This document shows, one piece after another, positions 8,268 to 19,632 of a stretch of DNA of 64,000 nucleotides. Each line of letters opens with the position of its first letter. Positions within the stretch are counted from its first letter, which is position 1. Source of the stretch: CAZMXP01 sp964570285 (GTDB lineage: Bacteria > Planctomycetota > PLA2); the NCBI GenBank assembly GCA_964570285.1, contig CAZMXP010000014.1, positions 1 through 64,000 on the forward strand, in the 5' to 3' direction. A model generated the notes under the pieces. It was not told where the DNA came from. It made no database searches and worked only from the letters and a program-made list of their open reading frames with translations. The translations under genes were made by a program, and so were the position numbers.

Positions 8268-9363
8268 ATGTCCAACGAAATCACCGCCCGCATCGACGAA
8301 CTCCTGCAGCGCGTGCGCCAGGCACAGGAGACTCTTTGACCATCCGGCGCTCCTCGAGCGGCAGAAGAAGCTCGAGGCGCGGATGGAGCGGCCCGATTTC
8401 TGGACGGCTCAGGCGGCCGCGCAGGAGACCGTCGCCGAGCTGAAGCGGCTGCGCGCCTCGACCGCGCCCTGGTCCGACCTCGCGGCGGAACTCGCCGAGA
8501 CGCGGAGCCTCATCGAACTGGCCGAGGGGGAGGCGGATCTCGCGGAGGTCGAGCGGCTCGTCGCGGGGCTGGAGGCGCGCGCCGAGGAGCTCTTCTTCCG
8601 GCTGATGCTCGGCGGCGAACACGACGCCAAGAACGCGATCCTCGACATCCATCCCGGAGCGGGCGGGATCGACGCCTGCGACTGGGCGGAGATGCTGCTC
8701 CGGATGTACCTGCGCTGGGCCGAGCGGAGCGGCTACAAGACCGAGATCCTCGAGTGCCAGGCCAACGACGAGGCCGGCATCAAGTCGGCGTCGGTCGCGA
8801 TCCGCGGCGAGTACGCCCACGGCTACCTCCGCTCCGAGCTCGGCGTGCACCGCCTCGTGCGCATCTCGCCCTTCGGCGCGCAGCAGCAGCGGCAGACCTC
8901 GTTCGCGAGCGTGGACGTCGTGCCCGAGTTCGAGGACGAGGGCGAGATCGAGATCGAGGAGACCGACCTGAAGGTGGACACCTACCGCGCGGGGGGCGCG
9001 GGGGGCCAGCACGTCAACAAGACCGAGTCCGCCGTGCGCCTGACGCACATCCCGACGGGGATCGTCGTCGCCTGCCAGAGCGAGCGCAGCCAGCACCGCA
9101 ACCGGGCGGTCGCGATGAAGCTGCTCGCGGCGAAGCTCTACCGGATGCAGGAGGTCAAGCGCGACGCGGAGCTGAAGAAGCTCTACGGCGAGAAGGGCGA
9201 GATCGCCTTCGGCAGCCAGATCCGCAACTACGTGCTGCACCCCTACCAGCTCGTCAAGGACGTCCGCTCGGGCCACGAGACGAGCAACATCCAGGCGGTG
9301 CTCGACGGCGACCTCGACGAGTTCATCCACGCATTCCTCAAGGAGAAGCTCGGGCGTCGCTAG
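8268..9363 (+). CDS. prfB: Peptide chain release factor 2, with programmed +1 frameshift
   Basis: RF2 recognises UGA and UAA and triggers peptide release. The zero frame begins at ATG 8268 and meets TGA at 8337-8339 after 23 codons. Translation continues in the +1 frame from GAC at 8338 to the stop at 9361-9363, giving 364 residues (join 8268-8336, 8338-9363). The catalytic motif AGGAGGQHVNKTESA lies near residue 244 and the RF2 specificity tripeptide SPF in RISPFGAQQQ near residue 200; the latter separates RF2 from RF1. The C-terminal YVLHPYQLVKDVRSGHETSN is also canonical. The TAG stop coincides with the CTAG flanking IS copy B. Confidence 0.97.
8326..8340 (+). promoter_or_regulatory. prfB frameshift signal
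   Basis: An internal Shine-Dalgarno-like AGGAG lies 3 bases before the slippery CTT TGA C, the same arrangement as the classical prfB site. When RF2 is scarce, slow UGA decoding lets the ribosome slip +1 from CTT onto TTT, so RF2 controls its own level. Confidence 0.95.
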
Positions 9364-9786
9364 GAGCTTGTCCGTGTAATGGCCTTCAGCCACGCTTCGG
9401 GGCCAACCGGACCCGGACAAGCTCATAATCCGACGCGACGCGAGTCGTGGGTCTCCACGAGCCAGCGCCGCGATCGAGGGGGGCTCTTGCGCGAGGTGCG
9501 GCGCTCCGCGTCACGCCCTCGCGGCTGCCAGCTTCAGGAGGTTGTGTCCGGTGCTCGAGACGTGCGCAGCCACGATCACGTGGCTTGCGGCGTCGACCGC
9601 CACTTGGCAGTTGTACGCCTGCACGAAGCCGTCGGGTTTCTTCATGATCCGGCTCTCCGGGTCCGTGAAGTTGCGCTGCGCCTCGTCGCGGGGCGTAGTC
9701 CTCGGCGGACGGCCCGGCCCGGGCACCGACAGCGAACCCCCTTTCACTGAAGAGTTTGTCCGACGAATAGTCGGACAAACTCCTAG
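9360..9786 (-). mobile_element. Defective IS1182-like element, copy B (central fragment)
   Basis: The element is flanked by CTAG on both sides (9360-9363, 9783-9786), with the same hairpin ends as copy A: left stem GAGCTTGTCCG...CGGACAAGCTC, right stem GAGTTTGTCCGAC-GAATA-GTCGGACAAACTC. On the minus strand an open frame of about 78 codons (9511-9747) reads RDEAQRNFTDPESRIMK, then GFVQAYNCQVAVDAASHVIV, typical of the DDE core of IS1182-type transposases. It is then fused abruptly to the C-terminal TGHNLLKLAAARA. The N-terminal half and much of the core are missing, so it is non-autonomous. Confidence 0.85.
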
Positions 9787-9850
9787 GAGCGCCCGAGGGG
9801 TTGTTTTCCGTGGCGCGATCCTCTAGTTTTTCCGCCCCCCGGAGGTGTCC

Positions 9851-10987
9851 ATGCGTCGATTCGCCATCGTCGTCCTCGCGGCCGCGCTCACCGCGTGCAG
9901 CGGCAAGGGCACACCCATTCCCGCCGCCGTCGCCGCGCTGCAGAAGCAGATCGGCGACCAGCTCTTCCTCGGCCTGCCCGCGATTACGGTGCAACTGATC
10001 ACCCTGCTCCCGGTCTTCATCGATCCGGAAGCCGCCGCGGCGGCCGGGGTCACCTTCGAGCCCGACCCCATGGGCCCGCCGAACTCCTACCTCCTGACGG
10101 TCCCGGTGGACGGGGACGGGGACGGGCAGAACGACTCCGTCGTGACCGGCAGCGTCATCCTCTCCGGCGATCCTCTCACCGACTTCGGCCCCGGCTTCAC
10201 GGCCGACCTCGACATCACCCTCGATCGCAACGGGGGCGAGGCGATCCTGAATGCGCAACTGCACTTCCTGTTCACCGCCAACGGCGTCGAGACCTCCGGA
10301 ACGGGGAACTTCCTCGACACCGCCGCGGGGACCCAGGGCACCTTCTCCATCGAGGCGACCGACCCGCTCGTGATCAACGCCCCGGCCGCAGGCACCACCG
10401 GCAATCTCTGCGGCGCGGACGCGCAGGGCCCGGTGCAGATCGTGGCCGGCCCGCAGGGCGCCCCGCACCTCGCGGGCCTCGCGCCGGGGTTCTACGAGGC
10501 ACTCTGGAACTTCCTCTTCGGCTCGCGCAACGTCCGTCTCACGAACGGGCGGTGGAACGACCCCGCGGCGGGCCAGACGACGGTTCCCGATTCGACCGTG
10601 CAACTTCCCGCCTGCGGCGCCGGTGCCGACCTCACGGCATGGCTCGGCGGCTGGACCTTCGACTGGTACTGCACCGAGAGCGGCACGGGTCCCGGCGGTC
10701 CGCAGATCGACAGCGGCCAGAGCGCGATCCAGATCACGCAGACCGGACCGAACACGCTCCGCATCGCCGACGACTCCCTCGTCTACTTCGCGACGGTGGT
10801 CGGGGGCAATCCGCTGGTCGTGGCCGGCACCTTCCAGGACACCGACGGCGGCGGCACCTACAACGAAAACTTCACGTGGACGCTGAACGCCGCGGGGACG
10901 ACCTGGACGCAGACCTCGTCCTACCTCTACACCAGCGGCATCCTCGCGGGCACCGGAGGCGACTGCTACGGCACGGCCACGCGCTGA
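9851..10987 (+). CDS. Lipoprotein of unknown function
   Basis: This 378-residue protein starts at ATG 9851, with GGAGG 5 bases upstream (an in-frame GTG at 9845 lies inside that ribosome site). The signal MRRFAIVVLAAALTAC gives a lipidation Cys at 16. Residues about 70-170 are rich in beta strands and Asp/Gly (VPVDGDGDGQNDS, ADLDITLDRNGGEA). The C-terminal 120 residues (LGGWTFDWYCTESGTG...TTWTQTSSYLYTSG) have the alternating pattern of a lipocalin-like or META-like barrel, with two Cys near the ends. No known family is recognised. It stands alone between IS copy B and purH. Confidence 0.75.
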   Translation: MRRFAIVVLAAALTACSGKGTPIPAAVAALQKQIGDQLFLGLPAITVQLITLLPVFIDPEAAAAAGVTFEPDPMGPPNSYLLTVPVDGDGDGQNDSVVTGSVILSGDPLTDFGPGFTADLDITLDRNGGEAILNAQLHFLFTANGVETSGTGNFLDTAAGTQGTFSIEATDPLVINAPAAGTTGNLCGADAQGPVQIVAGPQGAPHLAGLAPGFYEALWNFLFGSRNVRLTNGRWNDPAAGQTTVPDSTVQLPACGAGADLTAWLGGWTFDWYCTESGTGPGGPQIDSGQSAIQITQTGPNTLRIADDSLVYFATVVGGNPLVVAGTFQDTDGGGTYNENFTWTLNAAGTTWTQTSSYLYTSGILAGTGGDCYGTATR

Positions 10988-11060
10988 GAGGAGAGCGGGG
11001 GGGCCCTGGGGCGCCGCTGGCCCCCCCGGCCCCCCCGTGTTAGGCTCGTCCGTCCAAATC

Positions 11061-12614
11061 ATGGCACGGATCGAGCGCGCCCTCTTGGCGCCCTATGACA
11101 AGACAGGCATCGCCGAGTTCGCCCGGGCGCTGCACGCGCGCGGCGCGGAACTGCTCGCGACCCACGGCACCGCCCTCGCGCTCAAGGCGGCCGGGATCCC
11201 GGTCAAGGAGGTCAGCGAGCACACCGGATTCCCCGAGATCCTCGGGGGGCGGGTCAAGACGCTGCACCCGAAGATCCATGGCGGCCTGCTCGGTCGGCGC
11301 GACGATCCCGAGCACCGCGCCCAGATGGCGGAGCACGGGATCGCGCCGATCGACCTGCTCTGCCTGAACCTCTACCCGTTCGTCGCGACGATCCGCAAGC
11401 CGGGTGTCACCTTGGCCGAGGCGGTGGAGCAGATCGACATCGGCGGCCCGGCCATGCTGCGCGCGGCGGCCAAGAACCACGCCCATGTCGTGCCGCTTGT
11501 CGATGCGGCCGACTACGCCGGGTTCCTCGCCCGCCTCGACGCCAACGAACTCGACGCGGCCTACCGCAAGCGCCTCGCCGCCAAGGCCTACGCCCACACC
11601 GCCACCTACGACGCCGCGATCGCGAATTATCTCGGCGGGAGCGACCCGTCCGATCCGCCCGCGGTCCTGACGCTGGTGGCCGAGTTGCGCCAGCAGCTCC
11701 GCTACGGCGAGAACCCGCACCAGCGGGGCGCGCTCTACCGCCTGCCCGGCGAGGCGGGCATCGCCGGGGCGGAGGTGCTCGGCGGCAAGGAACTCTCCTA
11801 CAACAACCTCCAGGATGCGGCGGCCGCCCTGGCCACCGTGGGCGAGTTCGAGGCACCCTCCGTCGTCGTCGTCAAGCACGCCAACCCCTGTGGCGCGGCG
11901 TCGGCACCGTCGCTGCTCGACGCGTTCCGCCGCGCGTGGGAGGGCGATCCGACGAGCGCGTTCGGTGGCATCCTCGCGTTCAACCGGCCGCTCACCGTCG
12001 ACGTGGCGGAGGCGATCGCGGAACCGGGCCGGTTCGTCGAGGTGATCGTGGCGCCGGAGATCCCCGAGGCGAGCCGCGACCTCCTCGCGAACAAGCCCAA
12101 GTGGGGGAAGAACTGCCGACTTCTCGTGGCTCCGTTGCCCGATCCCCGGGGGCCGCGGGGGGTGGAGATCCGCTCGATCCCGGGCGGCCTGCTCGTCCAG
12201 GATGGCGACGGGAAATCGGCGGCGGAAGCCGATCTACAGGTGGTGAGCCGCCGCGCTCCCACGGGAGCGGAGGTGCGTGACCTCTGCTTCGCGCAGCGCG
12301 TCTGCAAGCACGTGAAGAGCAACGCCATCGTCCTCGCCAAGGAGACGGGACTCGTCGGCGTCGGCGCGGGCCAGATGAGCCGCGTGGACGCGGCGCATCT
12401 CGCGGTGCGCAAGGCGGGGGGGCGCGCCCGCGGGGCGGTCTTCGCGTCGGACGCCTTCCTCCCCTTCAACGACGCGCTCGACGTCGCCCTCGATGCCGGG
12501 GTGACGGCGGCGATCCAGCCCGGGGGGAGCAAGAACGACCCGGAGTGCATCCGGCGCGCCGACGAGCGGGGGATCGCCATGGTATTTACGGGCACCAGAC
12601 ACTTCCTCCACTAG
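11061..12614 (+). CDS. purH: Bifunctional AICAR formyltransferase / IMP cyclohydrolase
   Basis: This 517-residue protein (usual length about 510-530) catalyses the last two steps of purine synthesis: formylation of AICAR with 10-formyl-THF, then ring closure to IMP. The N-terminal MGS-like cyclohydrolase domain (1 to about 195) includes GGRVKTLHPKIHGGLLGRRD, and LNLYPF. The transformylase domain follows, with SYNNLQDAAAAL, the catalytic Lys-His pair in VVVKHANPCGAA near residue 270, and the C-terminal PGGSKNDPECIRRAD..TGTRHFLH. ATG 11061 is chosen because homologs begin just before the 'ALLSVYDKTG'-like segment, here ALLAPYDKTG. Confidence 0.96.
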   Translation: MARIERALLAPYDKTGIAEFARALHARGAELLATHGTALALKAAGIPVKEVSEHTGFPEILGGRVKTLHPKIHGGLLGRRDDPEHRAQMAEHGIAPIDLLCLNLYPFVATIRKPGVTLAEAVEQIDIGGPAMLRAAAKNHAHVVPLVDAADYAGFLARLDANELDAAYRKRLAAKAYAHTATYDAAIANYLGGSDPSDPPAVLTLVAELRQQLRYGENPHQRGALYRLPGEAGIAGAEVLGGKELSYNNLQDAAAALATVGEFEAPSVVVVKHANPCGAASAPSLLDAFRRAWEGDPTSAFGGILAFNRPLTVDVAEAIAEPGRFVEVIVAPEIPEASRDLLANKPKWGKNCRLLVAPLPDPRGPRGVEIRSIPGGLLVQDGDGKSAAEADLQVVSRRAPTGAEVRDLCFAQRVCKHVKSNAIVLAKETGLVGVGAGQMSRVDAAHLAVRKAGGRARGAVFASDAFLPFNDALDVALDAGVTAAIQPGGSKNDPECIRRADERGIAMVFTGTRHFLH

Positions 12615-12707
12615 GAACCGGAGGACGCCCCCGGCCGGGGGCGGGCCCGCGCCAAGCGCGGCCCGCCCGCTGCCGGGTGCGGGAGTCGCAAGCGACAGAC
12701 TGCACTT

Positions 12708-13905
12708 ATGGAAAACATCCCGGATCTGGAGATCCTCCTCGGCCACGTCTTTCGGGACAAGGCCTTCCTGATCAACGCCCTCTCCCACAGCAGCATCAAG
12801 GCGGACCACCGCCCGAGCAACGAGCGCCTCGAGTTCCTCGGCGACTCCGTCATCGGCCTCGTGATCGCGCAGGCGCTCTACCTGCGCTACCCCGACGACG
12901 ACGAGGGCACGATGACGCGCATCAAGAGCGCCGCCGTCTCCCGCGCCGCCCTGCAGCGCATCGCCGCCGCGATGGGCCTCGACCGCTACATCCTCGTCGG
13001 CAAGGGGGTCATGAAGCGCGAGATCCCCGCGTCGCTGCTCGGCAACCTCTTCGAGGCGCTCGTCGGCGCGATCTACCTCGACGCGGGCCTCGCGGCCGCG
13101 CGCAAGTTCATCCTGCGCCACCTCGATGTCGTCATCGAGGAGATCGTCGAGGACAGGGCCGAGAAGAACTACAAGTCGATCTTGCAACACTTTTGCCAGC
13201 GCGAGTTGCATGCCATCCCCTCCTATCGCGTGCTGCGCGAGGGGGGGCCGGCGCACAGCCGCCACTTCGAGGTCGCCGCGCTGATCGGCGGCAAGGAGTT
13301 CGGCCGCGCGCGCGCCGCCTCGAAGAAGGAGGCGGAGCAGGCGGCCGCCCGCGCCGCGCTGCTGCACCACAACGCGCTCGACGACGAGGATCGCAACGCC
13401 CGCTCGACCGGCACGATCCTCAGGCTCGGGCCCGACCAGCCGTCGCGCCGCAGCGCCCCGCCCGCGCAGGTGCCGGTGCCCGGCCATGCGCCGGAGCGGG
13501 AGCAGGAGAGCAGCCGCCGCCGCCGCGGCGGCCGCGGCCGGCGCGGCGGAAGGGGGAGGGGGCGCGGGGGAGAGGGTGCGCAGTCCACCTCTCCCGAGGG
13601 CGCCGCCCCCCCGGCCGCCGCGGCTGTGCCCCCCCCGGGGCACCCCCCCCCCCCCGCCCCCCCCGGGGGGCCGAGGCCCGCTCCCGGCCCCCCCCGGGGC
13701 GGGGGGGCACCCCCCCCCAGCCCGTCCCCGCCGGTGGCGCAAGGCCAGGAGCCTGCCCCCGCCGGAGGCGAGGCGCCGCCCAAGCGCTCTCGCCGCAGGC
13801 GCCGCTCCAAGGCGGGCGGCGGAGGGCCGCCGCAGGGTGATGCCCCCGCGCAGAAGCCGGCGCGTCGCCGTCGACGCCGCGGCGGCTCGGGGGCGGAGCC
13901 GACCA

Positions 13906-13928
<23 letters not shown>
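12708..13928 (+). CDS. rnc: Ribonuclease III with long disordered basic/Pro-rich tail
   Basis: This 406-residue protein compares with a usual length of 220-250. Residues 1-150 form the RNase III domain with the signature NERLEFLGDSVI (catalytic Glu and Asp) and LFEALVGAIYLD. In the second motif the usual Asp of (A/G)D..EA is Asn (GNLFEA). Residues about 155-225 are the dsRNA-binding domain (NYKSILQHFCQ; FGRARAASKKEAEQAAARAA). Residues about 226-406 are low complexity: Arg/Gly blocks (RRRRGGRGRRGGRGRGRGG), a Pro stretch encoded by C-homopolymers, and two Arg clusters. It processes rRNA and other double-stranded RNA. Its 3' end overlaps the mfd start by 23 bases. Confidence 0.92.
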
Positions 13929-17004
<3,076 letters not shown>

Positions 17005-17030
17005 CCCTGCAACTTCGGGCGCCCGAGGAA

Positions 17031-17292
17031 GAGCGCAGCGCGGCTCCACGCCGCAACCAAATGAGCGACGGGCGAAGGCCGCGCTGCGCCTAGTGAGGAG
17101 CTGCCAGACCCGGGTGACGCGCGCGGGGCAGAGGGCTGCGTGCGTTCCTTCCCCGCCGCGGCAGATGGCCGCGATGCGGCCACAGTGGCTCGCTTGCGGG
17201 CGCCGCACGAAGGCAACACCAGAATTTGCGCAGGGAGCGCGAAGTCTGCGGGCTAGTAGTACAGAGGCACAGAGGCGCAGCGCGGCTTGACG
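17031..17292 (+). repeat. Left arm of a large imperfect inverted repeat
   Basis: This segment is the imperfect reverse complement of 18043-18312. It starts with a palindromic unit (GCGCAGCGCGGC ... GCCGCGCTGCGC), continues with GTGACGCGCGCGGGGC and AGAGGGCTGCGTGCGT, then AATTTGCGCAGGGAGCGCGA, and ends with ACAGAGGCACAGAGGCGCAG and a second partial palindromic unit. No reading frame resembles a protein. The interval 17293-17550 holds a degenerate ACGAAGGCAGGAAGGCACGG / CCTTCGTGTCTTCGCGCCTT pair, itself an inverted repeat. Confidence 0.8.
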
Positions 17293-17547
17293 CCGCAACC
17301 GAACGAGCGCAGGCCGCTGGACGGGTCATCCTGAACAATGACCACGAAGGCAGGAAGGCACGGAGACTGGGAAGCGACGAGCCTGCGCGCAGAGCGCGTA
17401 CCGCGCTGCGGGGGCTCCTTCGTGTCTTCGCGCCTTCGTGGTTTTCGTTCTCCCCGCTCGAATTCAGTTACTCGTCGGGATTCGCGCGGGCTGCGCGCCC
17501 TCGCGACGGCCTTTGGCCGATCCGAATCGCGGGTAGCGGATTTGATG

Positions 17548-17997
17548 AGGAACCCAGGAACCTAGGAAGCGAGGAAGGGGCGGATTCGATTCATCCGAGT
17601 CCCGGGATGCTCCCCCTTGCCCTCATGGGTTCCTCCCCTCCTGGCTTCCTCATCCAATCAACCACGGCTCACGAGCCGGATCGGCCGAACGCCGTTGAAA
17701 GGGCGCGCAGCCCCCGCGGACTTCCGGCCCCCGTGCCACGAAGGGGTCCAAATCTCGAAGGGTGTTCGGGTTTCAGGGGCGAACGCGCTCGGAGGCGCGC
17801 GAGGAGGTTGCCGCGCGCGCCTTTCGGGGTGCGAGGGCAGACCCGAGGCCACGCGGTGGACCACAGCCTTCGTCTTGAGCTTGGAAGAAGGAACCCAGGA
17901 ACTTAGGAAACGAGGAAGGGACTGACTCGATCCATCCGAGTCCCGGGATGCTCCCCCCTGCTCTCATGGGTTCCTCCCTTCCTGGCTTCCTCATCAA
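17548..17997 (+). repeat. Two direct copies of a ~107-bp unit separated by a ~150-bp unit
   Basis: The unit beginning GGAACCCAGGAACCTAGGAA and ending CTTCCTCATC occupies about 17551-17660 and again 17888-17997 with only scattered changes. It includes CATCCGAGTCCCGGGATGCT and CTCATGGGTTCCTCC. Between them, 17738-17886 begins GGGGTCCAAATCTCGAAGGG and includes GGTTGCCGCGCGCGCCTTTC. Both units recur in reverse at 60717-60995. The whole 17005-18363 interval is non-coding. Confidence 0.8.
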
Positions 17998-18042
17998 AGA
18001 GAATCTTGTACACACAATCAGGATCGGCCGAAGGCCGTCGCA

Positions 18043-18312
18043 AGGGCGCGCAGCGCCCGAGGCCTGTACTACTAACCCTCGGATTTCGCGCTCCCTGCGC
18101 AAATTCTCGTGCTGCGCTCGTGCGGCGCCTGGAACCGAGCCAAGGTGGCCTCTTCGCAGCCATCCTCTGCGGCGGGGGAGGGACGCACGCAGCCCTCCGC
18201 CCCGCGCGCGTCACCCGGATCCCGCAGCTCCTCACTAAGCGCAGCGCGGCCTTCGGCCGTCGCTGACTTGGTTGCGGCGTCAAGCCGCGCTGTGCCTCTG
18301 CGCTTTGTCCTT
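18043..18312 (-). repeat. Right arm of the large imperfect inverted repeat
   Basis: This is the reverse-complement partner of 17031-17292: TTCGCGCTCCCTGCGCAAAT, ACGCACGCAGCCCTCCGCCC, CGCGCGTCACCCGG and finally the palindromic unit GCGCAGCGCGGCCTTCGGCC followed by TTGCGGCGTCAAGCCGCGCT. About 750 bases of other repeats lie between the arms. Confidence 0.8.
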
Positions 18313-18363
18313 CACGTTCGCCACCCCGGGCAGCGCAGGGGGATCGGCGGTAGACTGCGGCGG

Positions 18364-19632
18364 GTGCGCGCCGGACTCCTGCTCCTTCTCGTCGGGCTCG
18401 CCGCGGCACGGGCGGAGGAGGCGCCCCCCTTCGAGCTTCACGGCGCCCCGGAGGAGATCCGGCCCGAACTCGAGCGCCTGCTCGACCTCGCCTATCCCGC
18501 GATCCGCTCGCGCATGCGGGAGCGCTTCCTGATCCAGCCCTCCGCGTGGCGCCCCTATCGCGTGCTCGTCGTGAAGGAGGCGGCGGAGATGCGCGCGCTG
18601 CAGGTGCAGGGCGGACTGGGCGACGCCGACACGCTCCTCGGCGGCTTCGTCAACCCGCTCAACAACGACGCGATCCTGCTCGCGCGGCCCTGGCCCGGCT
18701 CCGTCGCCGGCCCGCACCCGCTGCCGCTCGCCGACGCGAAGTCGGCGCTGCACGAGGCGGTCCACCAGGTCTTCATGCGGACCCGGATCGGCCGCGGCCT
18801 GCCGTGGTGGTACCGCGAGGGAGTCGCCGACCTGTGGGCCGACCATCTGTTGCAGGAGGACTCCGGCGTCTCCTGGTGCCGCATGTCCTATATCCCCCAC
18901 CTGCGGGTCGCCCTGGCCAAGGAGGAGGGTCTCTCCGCGGCACGCATCTTCGCGCTCGACCGCTCGACGATCCAGGGTCCCCTCGAGTACGCCTGCGCCT
19001 GGTCGCTCCTTGCGACGATCGAGAGCCGCTTCCCCGAGGCCCTGCGCCGCTTCGAGTGGTCGCTCTCCGATCGCTCCCCGTTTGGCGCGGAGCCCGTCGA
19101 CCCGGCGGCCCTCTGCGGTGGCGAGGAGGCGCTCGCCGCGGCGTGGCGCGAATTCATCCTGGCCGACGCCGCCCCCTGGTACGCCCGCGGCGCGCGCGTC
19201 AGTGGCGACCGCGAGGCACTCTGGCTCGCCCCGGCGGACGGCGAGACCGACTGGGTGCGCGTCGGTCGGCCCCTCTCGCTCTCCGCCGTCCGCGTCTCGT
19301 TCAGCGCCCGGGTCGCGCAGGGTACCCGCCTCGCGCTCTACCTCTCCGAGGAGAGCCGCGGCTGGCACGTCACGGCGCTCGTCGGAGGCGGCGGCGCGGC
19401 GCTGAAGGGTTCCTGGGGAGAGGAGAGTGAGGGGGCGTGGGGGCAGGGAGACGCGCCCGGCATCCGCCATCTCCGGCTTTCGCTGACGCCGAAGCGGGTG
19501 AGGCTCGAAGTCGAGGGGCGCGGCGCCGTCGAACTCGCCGTCCCCGGGCCCCTCGAACATCCGCTCCGACTCGACGTCGGAGTGACCGGCGGGCGCGCCG
19601 CCCTCTCGCCTCCGGTTGTGGAGGGCGGATGA
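18364..19632 (+). CDS. Secreted gluzincin-type metallopeptidase (peptidase MA-like)
   Basis: GTG 18364 is chosen because it opens directly into a signal peptide (AGLLLLLVGLAAARA); the longer frame upstream runs into the repeat block. The protein has 422 residues. The zinc motif HEAVH (HExxH) occurs at about residue 126 in SALHEAVHQVF, followed about 25 residues later by PWWYREGVADLWADH, where the Glu of REGVADL is the expected third zinc ligand of gluzincins (compare 'W..EG.A' in peptidase MA/DUF1570-type proteins). The C-terminal 170 residues look like a beta-rich sugar- or protein-binding module. It is coupled to the SurA-like gene by an ATGA overlap. The substrate is unknown. Confidence 0.78.
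   Translation: MRAGLLLLLVGLAAARAEEAPPFELHGAPEEIRPELERLLDLAYPAIRSRMRERFLIQPSAWRPYRVLVVKEAAEMRALQVQGGLGDADTLLGGFVNPLNNDAILLARPWPGSVAGPHPLPLADAKSALHEAVHQVFMRTRIGRGLPWWYREGVADLWADHLLQEDSGVSWCRMSYIPHLRVALAKEEGLSAARIFALDRSTIQGPLEYACAWSLLATIESRFPEALRRFEWSLSDRSPFGAEPVDPAALCGGEEALAAAWREFILADAAPWYARGARVSGDREALWLAPADGETDWVRVGRPLSLSAVRVSFSARVAQGTRLALYLSEESRGWHVTALVGGGGAALKGSWGEESEGAWGQGDAPGIRHLRLSLTPKRVRLEVEGRGAVELAVPGPLEHPLRLDVGVTGGRAALSPPVVEGG

Noticed and set aside
17226..18409. Several open frames of 70-226 codons in the repeat island
   Set aside because: They change frame between repeat copies, are Arg/Pro-rich and match nothing; the conserved feature is DNA inverted symmetry, not coding.
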